From Mycolicibacterium aichiense (GTDB taxonomy: Bacteria; Actinomycetota; Actinomycetes; Mycobacteriales; Mycobacteriaceae), in assembly GCF_010726245.1 (NCBI RefSeq), contig NZ_AP022561.1, positions 1,488,001-1,552,000 on the forward strand: a stretch of 64,000 nucleotides of DNA. The letters run 5' to 3'. The notes beneath the pieces were generated by a model that saw nothing but the letters and a program-made list of their open reading frames with translations, was not told the DNA's origin and made no database searches. Each line of letters opens with the position of its first letter. The first letter of the stretch is position 1. Positions 46,796 through 55,871 of the stretch are shown here, piece by piece. The position numbers and the translations under genes were made by a program.

Positions 46796-48040
46796 TCAGC
46801 GAGCCGGCTTGCCGAACTTGAACATCCGCTGGGCTACACGACGCATCTGGATCTCCTCGGCGCCCTCGGTGATGCGATACCGGCGGTGGTGCCGGTAGAT
46901 GTGCTCGAACGGTTCATGGCGGCTGTAGCCGACTCCGCCGTGCACCTGCATGGCGCGGTCGGCGGCCTCGCACACCAGCCGGTTGGCGCGGTAATTGGCC
47001 ATCGACACCTTGTCGGAGACCTCGAGGTGATGGTTGCGGTCGAGCTCGGTGGCCGCATAGCGGACCAGCAGCCGCACCATCTGCGCCTCGGTCTGCAACT
47101 CGACCAGCGGCCACTGCACGGCCTGGTTGACCGCCAGCGGCTTGCCGAACGTCACCCGCTTGCCCGCGTAGTCGACGGCGCGGTCGATGCAGTACTGGGC
47201 GGCGCCGAGGCTGCTTGCCGCCTGCCGAATCCTGTTCTCGTGCAGGAAGGTCTGGGCGACTTCCAGGCCGTGGTCCACCTCGCCGAGGACGGCGTCGGCG
47301 GGGATCCGCACGTCACGCAGGACGACCTCGGCGTGGTCGGTCGGCATGTTGAACGTCCACCAGTAGTACGGCACCTCGAACCCTTCGGCGTCGCACGGAA
47401 CCAGGAACGCGGTGATGCCGCGCGCCTGGCCGGCCTCGCCGGAGGTGCGGGCGAACACCAGGTCGTGGGTGGCCCGGTGTACACCGGTGTTCCAGCGCTT
47501 GTTGCCGTTGATCACCCAGTCGTCACCGTCTCGGACGGCGCGGGTCTCCAGCCAGGTGGCGTCCGACCCGTGGTCCGGTTCGGTGAGTCCGAATGCCATG
47601 GACCGCGTGCCGGTCAGCATCGCCTCGATCCATTCGCTCTTCTGATCGTCGGTGCCGAACCGGTCCATCATGATGACCTGCGGGAAGTTCCCGACGATCG
47701 AGGATTCGTCCTGCAGATCGTTGTGCAGGCCAAGTCCCTTGTGTGCCAGGTGTTCCCGTATCACGGCCATGTCGAGATTGGTGCCATCCCGACCACCGAA
47801 CTTCGACGGCAGCCCGTACCGCAACCACCCCGCCTTGTCGGCTCGCCGGCGCATCTCGTCGAGCAGATCCTCCCACTCCCGGCGGGGGATACCGCCGTTC
47901 TCGACGTCGGTGCGGGCGAACTCGCGGCGCTGATCGAAATACTGGATGTGTTCCCGCTCCAGCGGCTTGATCTCGGCTTCGATGAACGCGTCCATCTCGG
48001 CCAGCAGGGTCGTAAGGTGTTCGGGCAGAGCGAAATCCAC
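46796..48040 (-). CDS. Acyl-CoA dehydrogenase (FadE)
   Basis: A 414-residue flavoprotein dehydrogenase. FAD/substrate marks are SMAFGLTEPDHGSDATWLETRA, RVTFGKPLAVNQAVQW and MQVHGGVGYSRHEPFEHIYRHHR. The carboxy-terminal RITEGAEEIQMRRVAQRM carries the conserved Glu region after the FAD-binding helix. It lies 16 nt after the TetR gene and is followed by phosphotransferase and DUF6285 genes in one operon. It introduces a 2,3 double bond into an unidentified acyl-CoA. Confidence 0.92.
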   Translation of the reverse strand: MDFALPEHLTTLLAEMDAFIEAEIKPLEREHIQYFDQRREFARTDVENGGIPRREWEDLLDEMRRRADKAGWLRYGLPSKFGGRDGTNLDMAVIREHLAHKGLGLHNDLQDESSIVGNFPQVIMMDRFGTDDQKSEWIEAMLTGTRSMAFGLTEPDHGSDATWLETRAVRDGDDWVINGNKRWNTGVHRATHDLVFARTSGEAGQARGITAFLVPCDAEGFEVPYYWWTFNMPTDHAEVVLRDVRIPADAVLGEVDHGLEVAQTFLHENRIRQAASSLGAAQYCIDRAVDYAGKRVTFGKPLAVNQAVQWPLVELQTEAQMVRLLVRYAATELDRNHHLEVSDKVSMANYRANRLVCEAADRAMQVHGGVGYSRHEPFEHIYRHHRRYRITEGAEEIQMRRVAQRMFKFGKPAR

Positions 48041-48056
48041 GCTGATCTCCTATCAA

Positions 48057-48716
48057 TCAATAGCCGTAGAGCGTTTTCTTCCAAATGGCGGACAGGGTCG
48101 TGACGGCGTCGTCGTCCGACAGGCGCAGACCCAGTCCTGCGCTGTCGGGGCGCAGGCACACGGTGGTGAACTGTTCGAACAGCAGCGCGATCGCCAGCGC
48201 GGTGTGCTCGGGTTGCAGGCCGGCGGCGTACCCGTGTTCCTGGGCGCGCAGCACCGACGCAGCGACGATGTCGATGCCGAACTGACGGAACTGGTTTTGC
48301 AGCGCGGCGAACCGCGGTTCGGTGGCGGCCAGCTGGTCGACCGCGACCATCACGCCGATGCTCTGTTTGAACATGTCCCAGTAGGCGCTGACGACCGTGA
48401 CGAAAAAGCGGGTGTCGTCCGGGGATTCGGGCAGGTGCAGTCGCAGGCCGGACGGGAGTACGACGTCGTGCAGAAACGAACCGGCCAGTGCGGCCAACAG
48501 GTCCTCTTTGTCGTCGTAGTAGCGGTAGAACACCGCGGGGGACCTGCCCGCCGCCGACGTGATGTCGACCAGCGTGGTGCCGTGGAAACCCCGTTCGGCA
48601 AAAAGCTTTCGGGCGGCGTCCTCGATGGCCTTGCGGGTTTGGCGACCCTTGGAGCTCAGTTCGCGCGGGCCGTCGGCGGCCCCGTCCGCCTTACGCGAAC
48701 GGCTGGACGGTTCCAT
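48057..48716 (-). CDS. TetR-family transcriptional regulator
   Basis: A 219-residue repressor. The HTH is visible as KAIEDAARKLFAERGFHGTTLVDITSAAGRSPAVFYRYY in overlapping parts, followed by an all-helical ligand domain. The ATG 48716 (MEPSSRSRK) with GGGGG upstream is preferred to the frame start at 48782, which would run through the operator. First gene of the fadE operon and divergent from the mycolate methyltransferase gene. Its site at 48741-48769 recurs at the homogentisate-dioxygenase-like operon. Confidence 0.88.
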   Translation of the reverse strand: MEPSSRSRKADGAADGPRELSSKGRQTRKAIEDAARKLFAERGFHGTTLVDITSAAGRSPAVFYRYYDDKEDLLAALAGSFLHDVVLPSGLRLHLPESPDDTRFFVTVVSAYWDMFKQSIGVMVAVDQLAATEPRFAALQNQFRQFGIDIVAASVLRAQEHGYAAGLQPEHTALAIALLFEQFTTVCLRPDSAGLGLRLSDDDAVTTLSAIWKKTLYGY

Positions 48717-48740
48717 GGCTGGCCCCCGTGCTCTCTGTGC

Positions 48741-48769
48741 GGAACTAAAGCTGACGTTACTTTTCGTTT
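48741..48769. promoter_or_regulatory. Putative TetR operator, copy 1 (fadE operon / mycolate methyltransferase)
   Basis: The 26 bases 48743-48768 match 54670-54695 at 22 positions, running AACTAAA-n2-TGAC-n-TTA-n-TTTTCGTT. The arms are an imperfect inverted repeat (GGAACTAA / TTACTTTT). It lies in the promoter gap just upstream of the TetR gene. Confidence 0.65.
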
Positions 48770-48937
48770 CAACGGTTGGCAAGATCTCTCGCGACCGTGA
48801 ATTCCGGAGCTGACCTGCTGGGACACCGTTCCTGGCAACGACAGCTTGACATCGTTGCGTACTCTTACGAGAGGTCGGGGAGGCTCTTGAGCAATTGGAG
48901 CTGCGCGAATGTCAGCCGAAAAGTCAAAGGCCCTTCC

Positions 48938-49819
48938 TTGTCACACCCAGCAAGCACCACATCACACCTGAAGCCGCACTTCGAGGACGTTCAGTCGCAC
49001 TACGACCTGTCCGACGACTTCTTCCGGCTCTTCCTCGATCCGACGCAGACCTACAGCTGCGCCTACTTCGAGCGCGACGATCTGACGCTGCAGGAGGCGC
49101 AGCTCGCCAAGATCGATCTGTCGCTGGGCAAGCTGGGTCTGGAGCCCGGGATGACACTTCTGGACGTCGGCTGCGGCTGGGGCGCCACGATGCGCCGTGC
49201 GATCGAGAAGTATGACGTCAATGTCGTCGGGCTGACCCTGAGCCGCAATCAGCAGGCTCACGCCGAACGGGCGTTCGCCGAGATGGATACGACGCGCAGC
49301 CGCCGCGTTTTGCTGTGCGGCTGGGAGCAGTTCGACGAGCCGGTGGACCGGATCGTGTCGATCGGCGCCTTCGAGCACTTCGGGGCGGACCGCTACAACG
49401 CGTTCTTCGACTTCGCCTATGACGTCCTGCCCGACGACGGCGTGATGATGCTGCACTCCATCATGCAGATACCGCGGGCCGAGATGGAGGCACGCGGACT
49501 GCCCATCACGATGAGCCTGCTGCGGTTCTTCAAGTTCATCTCGGTGGAGATCTTCCCCGGCGGGCACCTGCCGACCCGCGAGATCGTCAAGGACCTGGCC
49601 GGAAAGGCCGGCTTCACAACCGATCTCGTCCAGTCGCTGGAACAGCACTACGCGAAGACCCTCGACCTGTGGGCGGCCGCACTCGAGGCGCGTCGGGATG
49701 AGGCGATCGCGATCCAGTCCGAAGAGGTCTACGACCGCTACATGAAGTACCTGACCGGGTGCGCGGACCTGTTCCGCAACCGCTACACCGACGTCTGCCA
49801 GTTCACCCTGAGCAAGTAG
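48938..49819 (+). CDS. Mycolic acid cyclopropane synthase / methyltransferase family
   Basis: A 293-residue SAM enzyme of the CmaA/PcaA/MmaA family, which modifies double bonds of meromycolic chains. Signature segments are HFEDVQSHYDLSDDFFRLF, DPTQTYSCAYFERDDLTLQE, the SAM loop LLDVGCGWGATMRRA, GWEQFDEPVDRIVSIGAFEHFG and RYMKYLTGCADLFR. The start is uncertain: the frame has no ATG or GTG at the expected place. TTG 48938 (AAAGG 7 nt upstream) gives the right length. A nearby ATG at 48909 with a good ribosome site is in another frame and stops at 48971, which might mean a one-base indel. Which mycolate reaction it catalyses is not decidable. Confidence 0.9.
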   Translation: MSHPASTTSHLKPHFEDVQSHYDLSDDFFRLFLDPTQTYSCAYFERDDLTLQEAQLAKIDLSLGKLGLEPGMTLLDVGCGWGATMRRAIEKYDVNVVGLTLSRNQQAHAERAFAEMDTTRSRRVLLCGWEQFDEPVDRIVSIGAFEHFGADRYNAFFDFAYDVLPDDGVMMLHSIMQIPRAEMEARGLPITMSLLRFFKFISVEIFPGGHLPTREIVKDLAGKAGFTTDLVQSLEQHYAKTLDLWAAALEARRDEAIAIQSEEVYDRYMKYLTGCADLFRNRYTDVCQFTLSK

Positions 49820-49833
49820 CGCGACCGGTCAGC

Positions 49834-50199
49834 TCAGCCCTGGCTCGCACGCCACTTGTCGAGCGCTCGGCGGTCCCGTTTGGTCGGCCGGCCGGCTCCG
49901 CGATCGCGGGCCGCCACCGGCACGACGGGAACGGTGGGCGGCTTGGGTGTGCGGTCCAGGTAGCAGGTGACGGCGTCGGCGGCCCCGACCCGTTTGGCGA
50001 TCACCCGGACGACCTCGACGATTCTCGTCGTGTCGCCGACGCGTGCACGCACCTCGTCGCCGGGTGAGACCGTCGTCGAAGGCTTGGCCAACCGGTCGTT
50101 CACGCGGACGTGCCCGCCTCGGCACGCGGCGGCGGCGTCCGGGCGGGTCTTCGTCAGCCTGACCGCCCACAGCCACCGATCCACCCGAGTCGATTCCAT
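49834..50199 (-). CDS. S4-domain RNA-binding protein (Hsp15/HslR-like)
   Basis: A 121-residue protein: the S4 RNA-binding motif TRVDRWLWAVRLTKTRPDAAAACRGGHVRVN is at the N-terminus, followed by strands and a basic tail GAGRPTKRDRRALDKW. Proteins of this type bind 50S subunits with stalled peptidyl-tRNA. It lies 16 nt after the lyase gene on the same strand, but its function seems unrelated to that operon. Confidence 0.87.
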   Translation of the reverse strand: MESTRVDRWLWAVRLTKTRPDAAAACRGGHVRVNDRLAKPSTTVSPGDEVRARVGDTTRIVEVVRVIAKRVGAADAVTCYLDRTPKPPTVPVVPVAARDRGAGRPTKRDRRALDKWRASQG

Positions 50200-50215
50200 G
50201 AGGCTCGGTGTCAGC

Positions 50216-51121
50216 TCAGCTCAGTATCCGGTCGCCGGCGCGCAGCAGCGCGCTGGGCAGATCGTGGCCGACCACCGACTTCGCGACGGCTGCCGCGCTG
50301 ATCGCCGCGGGCAGGTCGATGTCGACGCCGATTCCGCTGTCGCGCAACAGGTATACGAGGTCCTCGGTGGCGATGTTGCCGCTCGCCCCCGGCGCGAACG
50401 GGCAGCCGCCCAGACCGCCCACCGACGAGTCCAGCCGCGTGACGCCGGCGGCGACCGCCGCATACGCGCTGGCCAATCCGGCGCCGCGGGTGTTGTGGAA
50501 GTGGGCGCCCAGCGGCAGATCACCGATGCGGGGTCTCACCTGATTCATCAGGGCGGTGACGCGCCCGGGCGTGGTGGTGCCGATGGTGTCGGCGATGGCC
50601 AGCCGGTCCGCACCGAATTCGCACGCGGCGTCGACGATGTCGAGGACGCGCTGCGGCGGGGTCGGGCCGTCGAACGGGCAGTCCCACGCGGTGGCGATGA
50701 TGACCTCGACGCTGGCTCCCGAGTCGTGGGCGATGGCGACGATGTCGGCGATCTGCGCGGTGGCGTCCGCGCTGCTGCGGCCGACGTTGGCCCGACTGTG
50801 GGCGTCGGCCGCCGAGACCACGTATTCAACCGAACGCAGCCCGGCGGCGATGGCCCGCTTGGCGCCGTTCGGGCTGGCCACCAGGGCGGAGAAGTCGATG
50901 TCGGGATAGTCACCGAGATGGGCGGCCAGCTCCGGCGCGTCGGCCAGGGCGGGCACCTTCGACGGGGAGACAAAGGCCGTCGCCTCCACTTCCCGGACTC
51001 CGGTGGCGGCGATCGCCGCGAGCAGTTCGAGCTTGGCGGACAACGGAATCGGATCTTCGATCTGCAGGCCGTCGCGCAGGGCAACCTCGCGGATCGTGAC
51101 GTGGCCGGGCAGCTCGCTCAT
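50216..51121 (-). CDS. Hydroxymethylglutaryl-CoA lyase-like protein
   Basis: A 301-residue DRE-TIM metallolyase. The metal/substrate loop is TIREVALRDGLQIED, with VEATAFVSPSKVP, GAHFHNTRGAGLA as the metal His pair and the catalytic Cys loop GGLGGCPFAPGASGN. HMG-CoA lyases cleave 3-hydroxy-3-methylglutaryl-CoA to acetyl-CoA and acetoacetate; related enzymes cleave other 3-hydroxyacyl-CoA esters. The ATG overlaps the CoA-transferase stop (ATGA), pointing to a CoA ester made by that enzyme as substrate. Confidence 0.9.
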   Translation of the reverse strand: MSELPGHVTIREVALRDGLQIEDPIPLSAKLELLAAIAATGVREVEATAFVSPSKVPALADAPELAAHLGDYPDIDFSALVASPNGAKRAIAAGLRSVEYVVSAADAHSRANVGRSSADATAQIADIVAIAHDSGASVEVIIATAWDCPFDGPTPPQRVLDIVDAACEFGADRLAIADTIGTTTPGRVTALMNQVRPRIGDLPLGAHFHNTRGAGLASAYAAVAAGVTRLDSSVGGLGGCPFAPGASGNIATEDLVYLLRDSGIGVDIDLPAAISAAAVAKSVVGHDLPSALLRAGDRILS

Positions 51122-52329
51122 AGCACTCCCTGGGACTCCAACTCCGCTATCTCCTCGGACCGCAGGCCCAGAAGCTCACCGTACACCTCGCCGTTGTGCT
51201 GTCCCGGCCGCGACGAGCCCGCAGATCGGATGGTGCCGGGGGACTCCGAGAGCACCGGAACCACGCCGGGGCCCTTCACATTGCGTCCGATGCGCTCATC
51301 CCAGTGGTCGGCGATCATGCCCCGGGACAGCAGCTGCGGGTCGGTGACGACTTCGGCGACGGTGTTGATCGGTCCGCTGATGACGCCGGCTTCACTGAGC
51401 GTCTCGATGATGTCGGCCGGCTCGCGGGCAGCGGCCCAGTCGCCGATGATCTTGTCCAGTTCGTCTTGATTGCGCCCGCGCGCAACATGATTGACGAATC
51501 GTTCGTCCTGGGCCAGCTCGGGCTGACCCATCGCTGCGCACAGTCGCCGGAAGACGGTGTCCTGATTGGCGGCGATCACCACCCAGCTGCCGTCGGCGCT
51601 GCGGTAGATGTTCGACGGGGCGATGCCCTCCAGTCGGGTGCCCGACGGTCCGCGGACCACGCCGCCGACGTCGTAGTCCGGGATCGTCGATTCCTGCACC
51701 GCCAAGCACGATTCGGTCAGCGCCGCGTCGACGATCTGTCCCTCGCCGGTGACGGTCCGCCGGTACAGCGCCGCCAGCGCGCCCTGCGCGGCGAACATCC
51801 CGGCCAAGCTGTCGCCAAGTGACAGGGCCAGGCGCGGCGGCGGTCCGCCGGGGAAGCCGTTCATGTGCCGCAACCCGCTGGCCGCTTCGGCGACCGAGGC
51901 GTAACCTGCCTTCGTCGACTCCGGTCCGGTCTGCCCATAGCCGGACACCCGGACCAGGATGATGCCCCGATTGCGTTCGCGCAGAACGTCGTAACCGAGA
52001 CCCCACTTCTCCAGCGTGCCGGGCCGGAAGTTCTCGACGATGATGTCGGAGCACTCGACCAGATCGAGGAACAGCTCGCGGCCGCGGGCTTCCCGCAGGT
52101 TGAGGGTGACGGCCTTCTTGTTGCGGGCGTGCACGGTCCAGAAGAAGTGGTGGCCGTCCAATTCGGCCTGACCCCAGGTGCGCAACGGGTCGGGCGCGCC
52201 CGGTGGTTCCACCTTGATCACCTCCGCACCCATGTCGCCGAGCAGCCGCCCCGCGAACGGCCCGGAGATCAGCGTGCCGACCTCGATGACCCGGATGCCG
52301 TCGAGCGGACCGGTGACGTGGTCACCCAT
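51118..52329 (-). CDS. CaiB/BaiF-type CoA-transferase (family III)
   Basis: A 403-residue family III CoA-transferase. N-terminal IRVIEVGTLISGPFAGRLLGDMGAEVIKVE, then NKKAVTLNL and the catalytic Asp D173 in ALSLGDSLAGMFAAQ. These enzymes move CoA between carboxylic acids. It is placed between a hydrolase gene (adjacent, no gap) and an HMG-CoA-lyase-like gene, so it likely activates an acid released earlier in the pathway for C-C cleavage. Confidence 0.92.
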   Translation of the reverse strand: MGDHVTGPLDGIRVIEVGTLISGPFAGRLLGDMGAEVIKVEPPGAPDPLRTWGQAELDGHHFFWTVHARNKKAVTLNLREARGRELFLDLVECSDIIVENFRPGTLEKWGLGYDVLRERNRGIILVRVSGYGQTGPESTKAGYASVAEAASGLRHMNGFPGGPPPRLALSLGDSLAGMFAAQGALAALYRRTVTGEGQIVDAALTESCLAVQESTIPDYDVGGVVRGPSGTRLEGIAPSNIYRSADGSWVVIAANQDTVFRRLCAAMGQPELAQDERFVNHVARGRNQDELDKIIGDWAAAREPADIIETLSEAGVISGPINTVAEVVTDPQLLSRGMIADHWDERIGRNVKGPGVVPVLSESPGTIRSAGSSRPGQHNGEVYGELLGLRSEEIAELESQGVL

Positions 52330-53514
52330 CTAGTCCGCCTTCGCGAAGTCGTGCCGAACCAGCCAGTCCGTGACGATCCCGACGGCCTGACGCAGCGTCT
52401 CCTTCTGGTCCGGCCCGGAGTAGTAATGGTTGGCGCCGGGGATCTCGTGCATCTCCTTGTCGGGATGTCCGATCGCCTCGAACAGCCGGCGGGTGTGGCT
52501 GGGCGTGCAGGCGTCGTCGGCGAGATTGCCGATGACCAGTGTGGGCACCGCGATGTCCGGGCCGGCTTTCACGGCGTCACCGTTGGCGTCGTCATAGCTC
52601 CACTGTGACAGCCAGCTGCGCAGGGTGCAGAACCGTGCCAGTCCGACGGGGCTCATGTTGACCACCTGCGGGTCGCCCAGATAGCAGGTGCCGGGTGCGC
52701 GCTCGTTGGGGTCGACGGTCGGGTCGAGCCAGCGCGGGTCGGCCATCGTGCCGTGCACGACGAAGCAGAATTCGTCGTCCGGCCGTCCGTCCGCCTTGAG
52801 CGCGGCCAGTTTTTCCTTGACCCACTTGGTGATTCGCCGGTTGCGGGCGATCTGCGCCTGGTGGTAGCGCTCCAGGAATTCTGGGGTGTACGGCGGCTGG
52901 TTGGGGTTGTCCGGGTTGTACAGGTCGAGTTCGGGATCCCGCTTGGTGGGGTCGCTCTCGTCGAGAATGGAGGCGTCCATCCACTCGGTCATCGTGCCGT
53001 GCCTGCTGATGTGCGCGGCCAGCAGCATGATTCCGTCGGCGGGCAGCAGACCCAGCTTGGTCAGATCCGGACCGTCACCGGACGGGCTGGCGGTGATCGT
53101 CGGGTGTTGTGCCTGCTGCTGATAGAACACCGAGAGCGAGCCGCCGCCGCTCCACCCGGCCAGGACCACTTTGGAGTAGCCCAGCCGATTCTTGGCATCC
53201 TTGATGCATTCGCCGAGATCCTCGACCACCTTCTCCATCAGCAGCCCCGAGTCGGTGCCCCGGAAACGGCTGTTGCAGTAGATGACGTGATGGCCGGCCC
53301 GCGCCAGCGCGTTGATCATCGGCAGGTAGGCGCCGCCGCCGATCGGGTGCATGAAGACCAGCACGGTATCCGACGGGGTGGTCGGCTTGAGCAGGTAGCT
53401 CTCCAGCACGACCAGCTCCGCAACCCCGCCGTAGACGTCCCGGACAGCTGAAGTGTTCTGGTAGGCAATCAGATACGGGATGCGCTCGTAGGCGCGCTTG
53501 ACCGGCGTGACCAT
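52330..53514 (-). CDS. Alpha/beta hydrolase
   Basis: A 394-residue alpha/beta-hydrolase with oxyanion segment VLVFMHPIGGGAYLP, nucleophile elbow VLAGWSGGGSLSVFY, a long central cap rich in charged residues, acid region LVIGNLADDACTPSH and His in IPGANHYYSGPD. ATG 53514 overlaps the dioxygenase stop by one base. It probably hydrolyses the ring-cleavage or an ester intermediate in the same pathway. Confidence 0.85.
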   Translation of the reverse strand: MVTPVKRAYERIPYLIAYQNTSAVRDVYGGVAELVVLESYLLKPTTPSDTVLVFMHPIGGGAYLPMINALARAGHHVIYCNSRFRGTDSGLLMEKVVEDLGECIKDAKNRLGYSKVVLAGWSGGGSLSVFYQQQAQHPTITASPSGDGPDLTKLGLLPADGIMLLAAHISRHGTMTEWMDASILDESDPTKRDPELDLYNPDNPNQPPYTPEFLERYHQAQIARNRRITKWVKEKLAALKADGRPDDEFCFVVHGTMADPRWLDPTVDPNERAPGTCYLGDPQVVNMSPVGLARFCTLRSWLSQWSYDDANGDAVKAGPDIAVPTLVIGNLADDACTPSHTRRLFEAIGHPDKEMHEIPGANHYYSGPDQKETLRQAVGIVTDWLVRHDFAKAD

Positions 53515-54629
53515 CAGTGTTGCCCCAGATCGTTGGCCAGAACTTCGGGTGAGGGCACCAGTCGCCTCCGGGTGTCGATCGCGATGACCTTCCAGTCCAC
53601 GCGGGTGAAATCGTCGAACTTCCGCCGGGCTCGTTCGCGGGCCTTCTCCGGTGCGCCGTGGTGCACGCCCTGCGGGGCGTGGCTGATCAGTCCGGGCGGC
53701 ATCGGGATGCCGTAGAGCGAGCCGCCGTGGAAGAAGGCGATCTCGTCGAAGTCGACGTTGCGGTGATACCAGGGCGTGCGTTCGGTGCCGGGCACGGATT
53801 CGGCCGGCTTCGGCAGGAAGTTGCACACGTAGACACCCGTCGCCTCCATGAACAGGTGGACCATCGGCGGCAGGTGCACGCTGTCGGAGGTGATCACGTT
53901 GTAGTCGTCGATGTTGAAGGTGAAGGCGTAGTTGTCGCCGCGCCAGCCTTCGACGTCGATCGGGTTGTGCGGATAGCGCAGCGTGGTGGTCTGCACGCCG
54001 TCGATCGGGCGGTGATACAGCCGCACCTCGTACTCGCCGTCGGTGTGGGGACCGTCGCCGTCGTCGATGGGCGCCGGGTCCGGCACGACGGCCTGGGACG
54101 GGTCGAAGGGCCAGTGCCGCCCCAGCGGGCCTGCCGGCGGCACCCGGAACTCGTCGGTGGCCTCGATCATCAGCCAGGTGCTGTCGGAGAACGGTATCTG
54201 CCGCCACGTGCACGCCTTCGGGATGTAGATCCAGTCACCGGTGCGGTAGTCCAACGGGCCGAACTCGGTCTCCAGTCGACCGCTGCCCTCATGGACGAAG
54301 GACAGCAGGTCGCCGTCGACGTAGCGGACATAGAACGGCATGGCTGCCTCACGCCGGCTCAGTGAGATGCGGCAGTCGTCATTGGAGAAGAGCAGCAGGG
54401 GAGCACCCGCGGGGTCGGTCGCGTCGCTCGGTTTGAGCTCACTGGACAGCAGATCGAGCGGACGCAGCGGGCCGCTGGCACGAAATGTCGTGGGATCGTT
54501 ACGGCGGTAGATGTTGGCGGTGCGGCCGGTGAATCCACCCCGGCCCAGTTCGTCGTCTTTGAGGCCGTCGAGATCGGCGTGGATCCGCCGCGGAGTGGTG
54601 CCTTTACGCAGGTGAGTGAACGATTCCAT
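53514..54629 (-). CDS. Homogentisate 1,2-dioxygenase-like cupin oxygenase
   Basis: A 371-residue protein of the HmgA family, iron enzymes that open dihydroxylated aromatic rings. The metal-site region is TPWYHRNVDFDEIAFFHGG and later SHAPQGVHHGAP; an N-terminal cupin carries YRTGDWIYIPKACTWRQ. The HRN-VDFDE sequence is the actinobacterial form of the His/acid ligand loop. ATG 54629 follows GGGAG. There is no maleylacetoacetate isomerase or fumarylacetoacetase nearby, so the substrate may not be homogentisate. The operator at 54668 lies just upstream. Confidence 0.85.
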   Translation of the reverse strand: MESFTHLRKGTTPRRIHADLDGLKDDELGRGGFTGRTANIYRRNDPTTFRASGPLRPLDLLSSELKPSDATDPAGAPLLLFSNDDCRISLSRREAAMPFYVRYVDGDLLSFVHEGSGRLETEFGPLDYRTGDWIYIPKACTWRQIPFSDSTWLMIEATDEFRVPPAGPLGRHWPFDPSQAVVPDPAPIDDGDGPHTDGEYEVRLYHRPIDGVQTTTLRYPHNPIDVEGWRGDNYAFTFNIDDYNVITSDSVHLPPMVHLFMEATGVYVCNFLPKPAESVPGTERTPWYHRNVDFDEIAFFHGGSLYGIPMPPGLISHAPQGVHHGAPEKARERARRKFDDFTRVDWKVIAIDTRRRLVPSPEVLANDLGQH

Positions 54630-54667
54630 GGAATCTCCCGAGATCGGCGTCGAGGTACGGGCAGGCA

Positions 54668-54695
54668 AAAACTAAAAGTGACATTAGTTTTCGTT
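54668..54695. promoter_or_regulatory. Putative TetR operator, copy 2 (dioxygenase operon)
   Basis: AAAACTAA-AAGTGACA-TTAGTTTT (54668-54691) is a perfect 8-bp inverted repeat around 8 bases, 39 bp upstream of the dioxygenase start. It matches the site before the TetR/fadE operon at 22 of 26 bases, so the same regulator probably controls both. Confidence 0.7.
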
Positions 54696-54732
54696 CCACC
54701 CCGTGACAACCCCCAACCAACGAGTTGGATAA

Positions 54733-55812
<1,080 letters not shown>

Positions 55813-55821
55813 CGTAGCAAT

Positions 55822-55865
55822 CAACAAAGCGGGCCACCGGCGAAAACCGGTGGCCCGCTTTGTTG
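55822..55865. terminator. Strong bidirectional hairpin terminator
   Basis: A perfect 19-bp stem (55822-55840 with 55847-55865) and a 6-nt loop CGAAAA, 10 nt after the Ag85 stop and 6 nt before the end of the convergent acuI gene. The lower stem CAACAAAG/CTTTGTTG gives a short T-rich tail. Confidence 0.85.
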
Positions 55866-55871
55866 TTCGCC

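Noticed and set aside
46098..48103. Plus-strand frames opposite fadE and the phosphotransferase
   Set aside because: No start signals or domains; the minus strand has clear acyl-CoA dehydrogenase and kinase-like motifs.
48776..48937. Earliest start of the mycolate methyltransferase frame
   Set aside because: It would start just beside the TetR operator and add 54 residues not seen in the family.
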